64,000 nt of DNA from Bacteroidota bacterium. GTDB lineage: Bacteria > Bacteroidota > Bacteroidia > AKYH767-A > OLB10. Under the pieces are notes generated by a model. The model saw only the letters and a list, made by a program, of their open reading frames with translations, did no database searches and was not told the DNA's origin. This document shows, one piece after another, positions 18,513 through 29,014 of the stretch (within the stretch, counting starts at the first letter, position 1; each line of letters opens with the position of its first letter). The DNA lies in NCBI GenBank assembly GCA_016714005.1, contig JADJOA010000014.1, forward strand, positions 868,001 to 932,000. The letters are read 5' to 3'. The translations under genes and the position numbers were made by a program.

Positions 18513-20027
18513 CAAATATGCCCATATCAAATCCCGCCTACCACCTATACAAACAAAAAACTGACTCAAATTGCCGACCTCAATGCAGCTATGGCTGTGT
18601 TACAATGGGATCAGGAAGTGTATATGCCCGCAATGGGCGCAACATTACGTGCGCAGCAATTGGCAACCCTCAGCGGCATGGCGCACGATTTAGGTGTAGA
18701 AAAAGAATTAGGATCATTGCTTGAAGAATTAAGCAAATCAGATTCTCTGAATAAAATTGAAAAAATAAACGTAACTGAAACGCTTAGAGTTTATAATGAT
18801 AGAAAAAAGTACAATACAGCATTTGTTATTGAACTCAGCAAAACTGTTTCTGAATCTTTTAATGCATGGCAGGAGGCAAAAAGGAAAAAAGATTTTAATC
18901 TCTTTCTTCCTTTTCTTTCTAAACTTGTTGATTTAAAGAAAAAGGAATGTGATTTATTGGGGTATGAGGAGCATCCTTACGATGCTTTGCTCAATCAGTT
19001 TGAACCGGGTTTAAAAACAAAAAAAGTTTCTGCCATCTTTACCCAATTGCATAACCAATTAATTCCTGTCACCAAAAAAATTGCTGATGCATCCCAACCC
19101 AATACTGATTTTTTGCATTTGCATTTCGATAAAAACAAGCAGTGGGATTTCAGCCTCATACTTCTCAAGCAACTTAACTATGATTTTAATAAGGGAAGAC
19201 AGGATATTTCTACCCATCCGTTCACAACAGGTTTTAATGCCAACGATGTTCGTGTCACCACCCGAATAAACGAAAATGATTTATTTGAAATGATTGGCAG
19301 CAGCATTCACGAATGCGGTCATGCTCTTTATGAGCAAGGGTTGCCGGTGAATGATTATGGATTGCCATCTGGAGAGTTCCTAAGCCTTGCTATACACGAA
19401 TCTCAATCAAGATTGTGGGAAAATAAAGTAGGACGCTCGCTGTCTTTTTGGAAATGCAACTTCCAAACTTTAAAAAATACTTTTCCTGATCAGTTAAAAA
19501 ACATATCTGTTCAACAATTTTACGCTGCAATTAACACTGTAAAACCGTCTTTTATCAGAACCAATGCCGATGAGTTAACTTATCACTTGCACATAATGAT
19601 AAGGTTTGAATTGGAGCGCGATTTGTTTGAAGGAAAAATTGATGTAGCTGATTTGAAGAATGAATGGAACAAGAAATACAACAATTATTTAGGGCTAAAA
19701 GTAGAAGATGATTCGCAGGGAATTTTGCAGGATGTTCACTGGAGTCATGGCATGTTTGGATATTTTCCTACCTATAGTTTAGGGAGCATGTATGCGGCTC
19801 AATTTTTTGAAGCGGCTAAAAATGAAATTAAAAACCTTGAGGCTGAAATAGAATCTGGAAGCAATTTACCGTTGTTAAACTGGCTTCGCGAAAAAATACA
19901 CCGGCATGGAAAAACTTTTTCGGCTGATGAACTGTGTATCAATATTACAGGTTCTGAACTCAATATTGATTTTTTTATGAATTACATAAAGGAAAAATAT
20001 GCAAATTTGTATTCCTTTAATCTTTAA
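18509..20027 (+). CDS. Metallocarboxypeptidase of family M32 (carboxypeptidase Taq)
   Basis: About 505 aa; removes C-terminal residues from peptides using a divalent metal. Zinc motif HECGH in GSSIHECGHALYEQG with the downstream Glu in HESQSRLWENKVGRS; the DxRxT-type DVRVTTRI and HMIRFELERDLFEG are also conserved. The main frame opens at 18591, but KLTQIADLNAAMAVLQWDQE reads upstream of it in the same frame, and the start (MTNMPISNPAYHLYKQ) is in the frame overlapping DUF423, so a one-base error lies near 18555 in an A6 run. Cytoplasmic. Confidence 0.9.
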
Positions 20028-20039
20028 TAAAAAAATAAA

Positions 20040-20520
20040 ATGAGAACATTAATATCTTTAGTTGTAGTATGCGCAGTGCTTGTAAGTTGTTCGTGCAAAC
20101 AGCAAAAAAAAGTTGCTGAAACAGAACATCCTGTTACAAAAAGACCTGTTGAGCCGCTACCACCTTCCCAGCAAAATGCCGTTCTATCCGAAGTAAGAGA
20201 ACCGCAAATGGATGAGGCTGTTGAGCGCGAAGGTGCTGAAACAACTTATCGCCTGATGGTTTCTTTCACCAGCATAGGCGAAGGTGTTGATGGTGTTGCT
20301 GGTGAAAAACTAATGGAAATAATAAAGCAGCACGAAACAACTTATGGTATGCCGGTGCGCTACGATCGTTTTCAGAGAGGCAGAGAAGGTGAATATGTAA
20401 TGTGTTTTCAACTTTTAAATGAAAACGAAAAGCAAGAAAAACTTTATTGATAAAGTAAAAGAGGCACTTGGAAAAAATAAGCTTGTTTTTATTACCGAAA
20501 ACGGAACGTACAAAAAATAA
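20040..20520 (+). CDS. Lipoprotein of unknown function
   Basis: Lipobox LVSC at residues 14-17 (VCAVLVSCSCKQ) after a short charged start, then a Pro/Glu-rich linker and a globular part (TYRLMVSFTSIGEGVDG, MPVRYDRFQRGREGEYVMCF). The first frame stops at 20450, but the next frame continues KSKKNFIDKVKEALGKNKLV and FITENGTYKK to TAA 20518, so the full product is about 160 aa with an indel near 20435. Not assigned to a family. Confidence 0.65.
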
Positions 20521-20528
20521 TTTGCCGG

Positions 20529-20561
20529 ATAAAAAAGCCTGCCGGATAAAAGCGACAGGCT
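20529..20561 (-). terminator. Terminator for tatD-ansA
   Basis: Minus strand stem AGCCTG / CAGGCT (14-nt loop, 20536-20561) followed by TTTTTTATC, about 125 nt after the ansA stop. Confidence 0.5.
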
Positions 20562-20685
20562 GAGAACCTAAAACCAAACCTATTTTAATATTTCGCTAAG
20601 CGAATTTATTTCTGATTTTGTTGCACCAAAAATAACAGGGCTTGCTTCATCAAGACCCATTTGACTATTGCAGTTATTAACATTG

Positions 20686-21717
20686 TTATTCACCACTCAG
20701 CTCTCCTGCAAGTGCTTTGTCAAATTCAACTCTAACCTCTGTGGCAGTAAGCCCTTGCCCAAAAAGAAACATGGTTTTAGTGAGTGCCGCTTCAAGTGTC
20801 ATATCATGGGCACTTATAACCCTCATCTTTTTTAAAGCGTTGCTGGTTTCATACTTTCCCATTTCTACAATACCGCCTGTGCACTGCGACACATTAATTA
20901 CAGCAATGTTTTTATCTATTGTATTTTTTAGGCATTGTAAAAACCAGCTGTCTGTTGGTGCATTTCCTGATCCATAAGTTTCGATAATAAGCGCCTTTAA
21001 ATTTTTTGTTTTAGTTGCTGCTTCTGCAACATGCCGCGATAGTCCCGGAAAAAGTTTAAGTACGGCAACATTGGTATTTAAATTGGTGTTTACTATCAGC
21101 ACCTCATTAGTTTGTTTCTTTATAAATTCATTATTAAAAACTATTTCTACACCTGCCTCAGCAAGTACCGGATAATTTGGAGAACTAAATGCATCAAATT
21201 TTGAAGATGTAAATTTCTCAACCCTATTGCCTCTGAAAAGTTGGGCATTAAAAAACACACAAACCTCGGGCACATTTACGTTTCCGGCTACAATTTCAAT
21301 AGAGGTTACTAAGTTTCTTCTTGCATCTGTTCTTATAGCTCCAATAGGAAGTTGTGAACCTGTTAAAATTACAGGCTTACCCAAATTTTGCAACATAAAA
21401 CTTAAAGCAGATGATGAATATGCCATCGTATCTGTTCCGTGCAAAATAATAAACCCATCATAATTGTTGTAGTTCTTTTCAATAAGTAAAGCAAGTTTAC
21501 TCCATGTTAAGGGTTTCATGTTGCTGCTGTCAACCAACGGGCTAAGTGAAACAAAATCTATTTTGCATTTAAAATTGCTTACTTCGGGTAGAAGAGAAGA
21601 AATTTTACTGAAGTTAAATGGTTTTAGCGAGCCTGTTTTTTTATCATGCACCATTCCAATTGTTCCACCGGTGTATATGATTAAAATATTTTTTGCCACG
21701 CTTTTTTTTCTGCTCAT
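20686..21717 (-). CDS. ansA: Type I L-asparaginase
   Basis: 343 aa. Both catalytic signatures are present: IIYTGGTIGM (nucleophilic Thr) near residue 16 and FIILHGTDTMAY; then VILTGSQLPIGAIRTDAR and ETYGSGNAPTD. No signal peptide, so a cytoplasmic enzyme hydrolysing Asn to Asp and ammonia. ATG overlaps the tatD stop (ATGA at 21714-21717). Downstream, about 120 nt carry a 30-codon open stretch of unknown meaning before the terminator. Intact. Confidence 0.93.
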   Translation of the reverse strand: MSRKKSVAKNILIIYTGGTIGMVHDKKTGSLKPFNFSKISSLLPEVSNFKCKIDFVSLSPLVDSSNMKPLTWSKLALLIEKNYNNYDGFIILHGTDTMAYSSSALSFMLQNLGKPVILTGSQLPIGAIRTDARRNLVTSIEIVAGNVNVPEVCVFFNAQLFRGNRVEKFTSSKFDAFSSPNYPVLAEAGVEIVFNNEFIKKQTNEVLIVNTNLNTNVAVLKLFPGLSRHVAEAATKTKNLKALIIETYGSGNAPTDSWFLQCLKNTIDKNIAVINVSQCTGGIVEMGKYETSNALKKMRVISAHDMTLEAALTKTMFLFGQGLTATEVRVEFDKALAGELSGE

Positions 21718-22481
21718 ACAACAAATATATTTTTTGCATTCTCTGTAGTTATTGATGCTACTTTATCTGCAGTTATATTTTTTAATTCAGCAATTTTGTT
21801 TGTCACCAAACTAAGGTAAGATGGAACATTTCTTTTACCTCTGTGTGGTGCAGGAGCCAGATAAGGAGCGTCTGTTTCCAAAACAATTTTTTCAATTCCA
21901 ATCCCTGAAACAACTTTATCTAATCCACCGTTCTTAAAAGTTACAACTCCTCCAATACCCAGGTAAAATTCCAATTCAATAATTTCTTTTGCCTGCTTTA
22001 TATCTCCGCTAAAGCAATGAAAAATACCTTTTGGCTTCAGGTGTTGGTTTTGTTTAATGATGGAAATAATTTCATCGGTTGCATTGCGTGAATGAATAAC
22101 GATGGGAAGGTTTAGATCGTTTGCCCATTCCATTTGTTTTATAAAAACCTCTTCCTGTTGTTTTTTAAAACTCTTATCCCAAAACAAATCAATACCTATT
22201 TCCCCAATGGCGCAAAACTTTCTTTTTGAAAGTTCTGCCTCAACTGCGCTTAACTCTTCTCTATAATTTTCTTTCACATAGCATGGATGCAATCCCATCA
22301 TTGCAAAACAATTTGCAGGATATTTTTCCTCCAAATCATACATGCCAGCAATACTTGTTGAATCAATATTGGGCATGTAAAATGCCGTAACATTATTATT
22401 GAGGGCTTGCTGTATCAATTCATTTCTGTCAGCGGAAAATTCATCGGCATATAAATGAATGTGGGTGTCAACAAGATTCAT
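21714..22481 (-). CDS. tatD: TatD family metal-dependent hydrolase
   Basis: 255 aa, the usual length. Metal ligands and signatures in order: DTHIHLYADEF, MGLHPCYV, CAIGEIGIDL, LPIVIHSRNA, IFHCFSGD, VLETDAPYLAPAPHRGK. TatD-type enzymes are Mg-dependent DNases/exonucleases in the amidohydrolase superfamily. First gene of a coupled pair with ansA; the pairing is common in Bacteroidota but its logic is unclear. Confidence 0.92.
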   Translation of the reverse strand: MNLVDTHIHLYADEFSADRNELIQQALNNNVTAFYMPNIDSTSIAGMYDLEEKYPANCFAMMGLHPCYVKENYREELSAVEAELSKRKFCAIGEIGIDLFWDKSFKKQQEEVFIKQMEWANDLNLPIVIHSRNATDEIISIIKQNQHLKPKGIFHCFSGDIKQAKEIIELEFYLGIGGVVTFKNGGLDKVVSGIGIEKIVLETDAPYLAPAPHRGKRNVPSYLSLVTNKIAELKNITADKVASITTENAKNIFVV

Positions 22482-22535
22482 TGCGTAAAATTAAAAACTA
22501 AAAAAACCTAATGTTCTAAAAGGCAAAACATTTTT

Positions 22536-22543
22536 TAGATTTG
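22536..22543 (+). promoter_or_regulatory. -7 box upstream of GT9 gene
   Basis: TAGATTTG, full TAnnTTTG match, 34 nt before the TTG start at 22578. No clear -33 element. Confidence 0.35.
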
Positions 22544-22577
22544 TATTGTTAAAAGAAAATCTCAACCACCACAAGCA

Positions 22578-23576
22578 TTGCCTAAAATTCTTATCGTACG
22601 TCTGTCATCCATTGGTGATATTATTCTGACTACACCGGTTATACGCTGTATAAAAAAACAGATTCCGGATGCCGAAATTTATTACCTCACCAAGTACCAG
22701 TTTAGCGATGTTATTTACAATAATCCCTATCTCAGCGGCTTTTATTATTTGCAGGATAATGTTGAGCAGGTTAAAACTCAGCTAAAGAATATAGGCTTTG
22801 ATTATGTAGTTGACCTTCACAAAAATTTCCGCACATGGCGCATAAGAAGAAATTTAAAAGGGGAAAAAATTTCTTTTCAGAAACTAAATGTTGAAAAATG
22901 GCTGCTCACCAATTTTAAAGTAAACAGGTTGCCGCACAAGCATATTGTTGACCGTTATTTTGAGAGTGTAGCAAGAATGGGTGTAATAAATGATGGTGAG
23001 GGGCTAGATTTTTTTATAAGTGCACACGATGAGGTAGATGTTCAAGAAGGTTTCCCTACAGAATTTGCATCAGGTTATATAGTGTTTGTAATTGGTGCCA
23101 AACATGCCACCAAACAATTACCTACAGAAAAGGTAATTTCTATTTGCAAAAAAATTGATGCGCCTGTTATGCTTGTGGGTGGCACGGAAGATAAAAAGCG
23201 AGGTGCAGAGATTGCTACCTCTGCCGGAAATCATGTTGTCAGTACCTGCGGAAAATATACGCTTGGTCAAAGTGCATCTGTTATTAAACAAGCTGAATTG
23301 GTAATAACACACGATACTGGTTTAATGCATATTGCTGCTGCATTAAACAAACGAATTATTTCTGTGTGGGGAAACACCGTTCCGGAATTTGGTATGTATC
23401 CTTATCTGCCGCAAGGCTCAACTCCATTTAGCATTGTTGAGGTTAAAAATTTGAAGTGTCGCCCCTGTTCTAAAATTGGGTATAAAAAATGCCCACGCAG
23501 TCATTTTAAATGTATGAATGACATTGATGAAGCCGAGATAATTAACTTGGTTAATGAACAAGCTCTGATGCATTGA
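22578..23576 (+). CDS. Family 9 glycosyltransferase (heptosyltransferase-like)
   Basis: 332 aa with a TTG start (MPKILIVRLSSIGDIILTTP), the standard GT9 N-terminus. GT-B fold, with ADP-sugar site residues in VFVIGAKHATKQLP and ITHDTGLMHIAAALNKRIISVWG. Cysteines near the C-terminus (CRPCSKIGYKKCPRSHFKC) are common in Bacteroidota members. It likely adds a heptose or other sugar to lipopolysaccharide core on the cytoplasmic face. The stop overlaps the TTG start of the next gene (TTGA at 23573-23576). Confidence 0.88.
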   Translation: MPKILIVRLSSIGDIILTTPVIRCIKKQIPDAEIYYLTKYQFSDVIYNNPYLSGFYYLQDNVEQVKTQLKNIGFDYVVDLHKNFRTWRIRRNLKGEKISFQKLNVEKWLLTNFKVNRLPHKHIVDRYFESVARMGVINDGEGLDFFISAHDEVDVQEGFPTEFASGYIVFVIGAKHATKQLPTEKVISICKKIDAPVMLVGGTEDKKRGAEIATSAGNHVVSTCGKYTLGQSASVIKQAELVITHDTGLMHIAAALNKRIISVWGNTVPEFGMYPYLPQGSTPFSIVEVKNLKCRPCSKIGYKKCPRSHFKCMNDIDEAEIINLVNEQALMH

Positions 23577-24118
23577 AAAATTCTTTTAGCATAATTGCTT
23601 TAGTATGTTTTGTAGAACTAATCTTTGCGCAAAAAGTATTACGAAGTAAATTCTATAAAGCCGATGTTTGGTTTGCTGATACTTCTTTTATCAGCGGAAT
23701 AGTTGAAGATGTGAATGATACTGTGCTAACGTTAAACTCAGACGGCAGAAATTTGAATTCTGCAAACCGCTCTTATCTTCAATTAAATCAAATCAAAAAA
23801 ATTAAAATTATACACAGACGATATTCCAGGATAAATGAAGTAGCCCTTCCATTAACAGGATTTGCATGGTGGCATTAATTGGCAGTAGTGGCAGCCTGAA
23901 AAAAATTTGAAAAGGCCAAATCAAAACATATAATCGTTTGGAGCATTTTTATAGGTGCTGCCGGCTACTTTGCAAACATGCTTGTGCAGGATATTAAAAG
24001 TGAAAAGATTAAACCTTTGAAAAACAACTTAACGGTGCAACAGTTGCACGAAAAAATTAAACCTTACAGTTACCGTAATTTAATTGAGCAATACAAATTG
24101 AGCCTAATCAACTATTAA
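23573..24118 (+). CDS. Secreted protein of unknown function, frameshifted
   Basis: Signal peptide (MKNSFSIIALVCFVELIFAQ), then a beta-rich segment FYKADVWFADTSFISGIVED ... QIKKIKIIHRRYS. The frame breaks near 23870 and again near 23900; the continuation reads EKAKSKHIIVWSIFIGAAGY (a membrane helix) and ends KPYSYRNLIEQYKLSLINY at 24118. Total about 180 aa. The start is TTG, overlapping the GT9 stop, so they are coupled. Its last 15 bp overlap the convergent Nudix gene. Family not recognised. Confidence 0.6.
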
Positions 24119-24751
24119 GCTCAAAAATTCCGAAAGTATCATGCTTGTTGCCCCCCATATTTTAATATTTCCAATTAAGTAAGCTGGGGCTATTACTTCT
24201 CCTTTGTGTGTTTGGTGTGTTTCATTCAAACTTATTGCGTTGTTGTGTAGTAAATCAGGTATTGAAACGCTAACTATTTTTTTTACTTCGCTTGTAGATG
24301 GATTAAACTCCGGTTTGTAATTTTTAAATGCAACAAACGGATAAACCAAAAAATTACTTGGTGGTATGTATAGAGGAGTAAGTTCACCAATAACCTCAGT
24401 TACGCTAACTTCAATTCCGGTCTCCTCTAAAGTTTCTCGTAGGGCAGTGTGCCTAAAATTTTCATCAGTTAAATCATACTTCCCACCAGGGAAAGCTATT
24501 TGCCCGGAGTGTACTTTCCCATCATCGGCACGTTCAATAAATAAAATATGCGGAATATTTTTTTCGGGAAACATAAAAAGCATTACGCTGCCTGTTCTGT
24601 GCCCTGTTAATTCGTTTAAGTTTATTTTGCCTCTGTATTGTGGTGCAAGTTTATACTGAGCTGCTTCACCCGGAAGAGTTCCTTTAAGCTTATCTTTTAA
24701 ATCTGAAATAAAATCTTTGTAATTAACTTGCATCATTTTACCTACTGGCAA
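24104..24751 (-). CDS. CoA pyrophosphatase-type Nudix hydrolase
   Basis: 215 aa. The Nudix box is embedded in AFPGGKYDLTDENF...TALRETLEETGI, and the upstream SVMLFMFPEKN, HSGQIAFPGGK and downstream YIPPSNFLVYPFVA are the pattern of the YeaB/NUDT7-like CoA diphosphatases, which cleave CoA to 4'-phosphopantetheine and 3',5'-ADP. Start options: M1 at 24751 or MQVNYKDFI a few codons later. Intact. Confidence 0.85.
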   Translation of the reverse strand: MPVGKMMQVNYKDFISDLKDKLKGTLPGEAAQYKLAPQYRGKINLNELTGHRTGSVMLFMFPEKNIPHILFIERADDGKVHSGQIAFPGGKYDLTDENFRHTALRETLEETGIEVSVTEVIGELTPLYIPPSNFLVYPFVAFKNYKPEFNPSTSEVKKIVSVSIPDLLHNNAISLNETHQTHKGEVIAPAYLIGNIKIWGATSMILSEFLSLIVD

Positions 24752-24825
24752 TTATACAAAACACAATCAAAAGCAAGTTGAATATAAATTGTGTGAAGTG
24801 ATTATTAATCAGAAGCATAATAAAT

Positions 24826-24833
24826 TACATTTG
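24826..24833 (+). promoter_or_regulatory. -7 box of the WbpM-like gene
   Basis: TACATTTG, full consensus, 11 nt before the ATG at 24845; no clear -33 element. Confidence 0.4.
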
Positions 24834-24844
24834 CTTTCAATAAA

Positions 24845-26712
24845 ATGTTCAAAGCAAACACTCCACGCTGGCTTATTTTTTTTGCAGATGTTATCATTTG
24901 TGCTGTATCTGTTTTGCTTGCCTATTTGCTTCGGTTTAATTTCCGTATCCCTCTCCATGAAGTAGATTTAATGGCTATAGCGGTATTGTGGGTGGTGGCG
25001 GTGCGAATTGTTGGTTTTATTGTTTCAAAAACCTATCAGGGCATTATTCGCTTTTCTAATTATAAAGACTCGCAGCGCATCTTTTTAACATTGCTTGCTG
25101 GCACCATTTTCATTGGTATTTTTAATAAAATAAATTTTGCTTTCAATGGAAAGTACTTAGTTCCGTACTCTATTTTAATTATAGACTTTTTTATTTCGGT
25201 TTTATTTATGACCAGCTATCGCGTGATAGTAAAGATGTTGTATGATGAATATGCACATCGCGGAAGAAAAATTAAGCGCTCAATAATTTACGGTGCTGGC
25301 GAGGAAGGGTTGTTAGTGAAAAGAGCTTTCCAGCAAAATACAGCCGAACGATATGCGGTGAATGCTTTTGTTGATGATAACCCAAAACTTGCAGGAAGAA
25401 AATTAGAAGGGGTAGAAGTTTTTAACGCCAGTACCGATTTGGAGACTTTGTTGCGCATAAACAACATTGATTATCTTGTTGTTCCTTCCGGCACATTTTC
25501 TATTGAGCGCATTAATCAATTAGTTGAGTTATGCAGCCATTATAATACCAGGCTGCTTACTGTTCCTCCATTGCGCAACCTTATCAATGGCAAACTTTCC
25601 TTTAATCAGATTAAAGAAATAAATATTGAAGATTTGTTAGAGCGTGATCCCATCATGCTTGATGAAAGAAATGTTAGTGGGGTGCTTTCTTCAAAAACAA
25701 TTTTAATTACGGGAGCAGCCGGCTCTATCGGAAGTGAAATTGCCAGGCAGGTGCTTGCATTTACCCCCGCAAAAATTGTGTTGCTTGATTGTGCCGAATC
25801 TCCATTGCATGAGTTGGATATGGAGATGAAAGATTTTACAGAGCAATCAATACGGAAGTTGTACTGGCAGATATCAGGAATGAGGAAAGAATGCAAAGAG
25901 TGTTTGAGCATTTTAAACCGCATTTGGTTTTTCATGCTGCGGCTTATAAACATGTACCTTTAATTGAGAACAATCCTTCCGAAGCAATATTAACTAACAT
26001 TGCCGGCACAAAAATTCTTGCTGATCTTTCGGTAAAACATAATGTAGAAAAATTTATTCTTATTTCTACCGACAAAGCCGTTAACCCTACTAATGTAATG
26101 GGTGCAAGCAAGCGTGTGGCGGAAATTTATTGCCAGAGTTTGAATGAGAGCGGCAAAACAAAATTTGTTACAACAAGGTTCGGAAATGTATTAGGCAGTG
26201 CAGGATCTGTTATTCCGCGCTTTAAATCTCAGATAGAGAAGAGACAATCTGTTACGGTTACACACCCTGATATTACACGCTTTTTTATGACTATACCCGA
26301 AGCATGCCGCCTTGTATTGGAAGCGGGTGCTATGGGTAATGGTGGCGAAATTTATGTTTTTGACATGGGGCAGCCTGTTAAGGTTGTTGACCTTGCCCGT
26401 AAAATGATAAAACTTGCAGGGCTTGAACCAGATGTTGATATTAAAATTGAATTCACCGGTTTGCGCCCGGGTGAAAAACTTTTTGAAGAAGTATTGAATG
26501 AAGAAGAAAATACAATGCACACACATCATCCTAAAATTTTAATTGCAAAGGTGCGCACATATAATTTTTCTGAAATTTCACTTAGGGTAGATGAGGTAAT
26601 AAATCTTTTTAAAGAGCAGGACAATTTTTCGTTAGTGGCACGGCTTAAAGATTTAGTGCCAGAGTATATCAGTAACAATTCTGAGTTTGAGAAATTGGAT
26701 GCTGGGCGGTAA
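24845..26712 (+). CDS. Membrane-bound nucleoside-diphosphate-sugar 4,6-dehydratase (WbpM/FlaA1/CapD-like), frameshifted
   Basis: About 620 aa. Four N-terminal membrane helices (residues 10-125), a CoA-binding-like Rossmann domain (IYGAGEEGLLVKRAF), then the SDR catalytic domain: ILITGAAGSIGSEIARQ (cofactor), AAYKHVPLIENNP, STDKAVNPTNVMGASKR. The catalytic Tyr position is Met (MGASK), as in the long WbpM-type dehydratases. The frame breaks near 25870; the bridge reads NTEVVLADIRNEERMQRVFE. It starts UDP-HexNAc conversion toward rare sugars for surface polysaccharide. Preceded by GT9 and followed by an unrelated peptidase. Confidence 0.9.
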
Positions 26713-26855
26713 TTTATTAGGTACAAATTTTTCAATTTAATTTGGAGATCACTATAATGCAGGCAGTCTTTTAAAGTTGAGAATTTAACTTTATAAAAGG
26801 ATTTCCTTTCGTGATGTTTTTTTAAGTTCGCCAACACTTAAAATTTATCACACCC

Positions 26856-29010
26856 ATGCTTAAAAGAATCTGTTTACTGTCCTTTGCAGTTTTGTTTGCT
26901 AATTCTGTTTTTTCACAGTCAAAAAAATTAACAATGGAAGATGCGATTGTAAATGTCAGAACCACGCTTGCTCCAAAAAAACTGTCGCAACTAAACTGGA
27001 TAAAAGGAACTGATAAGTTTTTCTATGTTGATAATTCATCAAAGAATGAGGCGCTTGTAATTGGGTCATCTTCCGCTCCCGAAAAAAAGGTCATTGAACT
27101 ATCAGAGATTAACAACGAACTCACAAAAAATAAAATAGACTCGCTTGCAAAATTTCCAACTGTAAACTGGAAAAACGAAAGCCAGTTTTATTTCCGTGTC
27201 AAGAATAACGAATATATATGCAACTTAGAGAAAAAGCAAGTTTACTTTAATCGTACTCTCAACTTAAGTGACAAAGCTGAAAACAATGATGAAAATTCTT
27301 CGACCGGTAAAATTGCGTTTAGTGTGGATAACGGATTGTATGTTTACGATGGGCAAAACACCATGACAATTGGCACAGATGAAAACAAAAATATTGTTTA
27401 TGGCAGAAGCGTGCATCGCGATGAGTTTGGAATTACTAAAGGAACCTTTTGGAGTGAACAAGGCAATAAACTTGCTTTTTACCGTATGGATCAAACACGA
27501 GTTACAGATTATCCTATAATAGATTTTACGCAACAACCCGCCATTGTAACTAATATTAAGTACCCTATGGCGGGTGCCACCAGTCATTTTGTAACAGTGG
27601 GTATTTATGATGTAAACACAAAAAAAACTATTTACCTGCAAACAGGTGAACCCAAAGACCAATATCTTACAAATATTGAATGGAGCCCTGATGAGAAAAA
27701 AATTTATCTGGCTGTTTTAAATCGTGAGCAAAACCACATGAAACTTAATAGCTACAATGCTGAGACAGGAGAGTTCGAAAAAACCTTGTTTGAAGAAAAG
27801 GATGATAAATATGTAGAGCCGTTAAATCCTGTTCAGTTTGTAAAAAACAATTCTTCTCAGTTTATATGGCAAAGCAACCGCGATGGCTTCAATCATATTT
27901 ATTTATACGATGTAAGCGGAAAATTAATTAAGCAGCTTACTAAAGGAGAGTGGGAAGTAACAGAAGTAAAAGGTTTTGATAAGCAAGGAAAGAGGATTTA
28001 TTTTACCTGCAATATGTCAAGCCCCATTAACAGAGATTTGTGTTCAGTAACGTTGAGTGATGCAAAAATAAAACGCATTACACTTAACAATGGAACAAAT
28101 GCTTCTATATTAAATTCTGAGACTGATGAATTTATAAATACATTTTCTTCAACTGAGGTGCCGCGAAATATTTCTGTTATCAATGCTGATGGAAAAGAGT
28201 TAAAGCAACTTTTAAATTCCGCTAATCCTTTAAAAGATTTTAAACTTGGAGGAATGAAAATATTCAGCATTAGAAATAAGGCGAATACTAATTTATATTG
28301 CCGCATGTTTTTCCACCTGACATGGACAGCAAAAAAAGTATCCGGTAATAAATTATGTGTATGGCGGTTCTCACGTTCAACTTATCACCAACACATGGCT
28401 TGCAGGGCAAGGTGATGCTTGGTTTTATTATCTCGCTCAGGAAGGTTTTATTGTGTTTACTTTAGATAACAGGGGAAGTGATAACAGAGGCAGAGCATTT
28501 GAGCAAGCTACATTTAGAAATTTGGGCGATGCCGAAATGGAAGATCAACTTTCGGGGGTAGATTATTTAAAATCGTTAAAGTATGTGGATGCCGGTAGAA
28601 TAGGAGTGGATGGATGGAGCTATGGTGGTTTTATGACAATGAGTTTAATGACCCGCCACCCTGGCTTGTTTAAAGTTGCTGTTGCAGGCGGACCTGTTAT
28701 AGACTGGAGCTACTACGAAGTTATGTACACCGAGCGGTATATGGATACTCCGCAAACCAATGCAGACGGCTACAAAAAAAATTCACTTTTTAATTATGTG
28801 GAAAATTTAAAAGGAAAAATGATGTTAATACATGGTACTTCAGACAATGTTGTTGTATGGCAACACAGCATCAGCTATTTAAAAAAATGTATTGAGAAAA
28901 ATATTCAGGTAGATTATTTTGTTTATCCGGGGTATGAGCATAATGTTCGTGGCAAAGACCGTGTACACCTCATGAATAAGATTACAGATTATTTTAAAGA
29001 AAATCTTTAA
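26856..29010 (+). CDS. S9B family dipeptidyl-peptidase (DPP IV-like)
   Basis: About 718 aa. Signal peptide (residues 1-20), an eight-bladed-propeller-type N-terminal domain (TFWSEQGNKLAFYRMD, WSPDEKKIYLAVLNR, VKGFDKQGKRIYFTCN), then the alpha/beta hydrolase domain: nucleophile GWSYGGFM, Asp in LIHGTSDNVV, His in YPGYEHNVRG. The frame is broken twice near 28310-28340 (A7 run); the correct bridge reads PPDMDSKKKYPVINYVYGG. Periplasmic or surface removal of X-Pro-type dipeptides. Converges with the deiminase gene, 4 nt apart. Confidence 0.9.
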
Positions 29011-29014
29011 TAAT

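Noticed and set aside
18591..18724. Possible start of the M32 carboxypeptidase at 18591
   Set aside because: Conserved sequence extends upstream of it, and the ATGA overlap with DUF423 fits a start at 18509 plus an indel.
20564..20685. Short open stretch (NSQMGLDEASPVIFGATKSE and on) behind ansA
   Set aside because: About 30 codons without clear start or recognisable family; may be a tail of ansA after an indel, but the family C-terminus is already complete.
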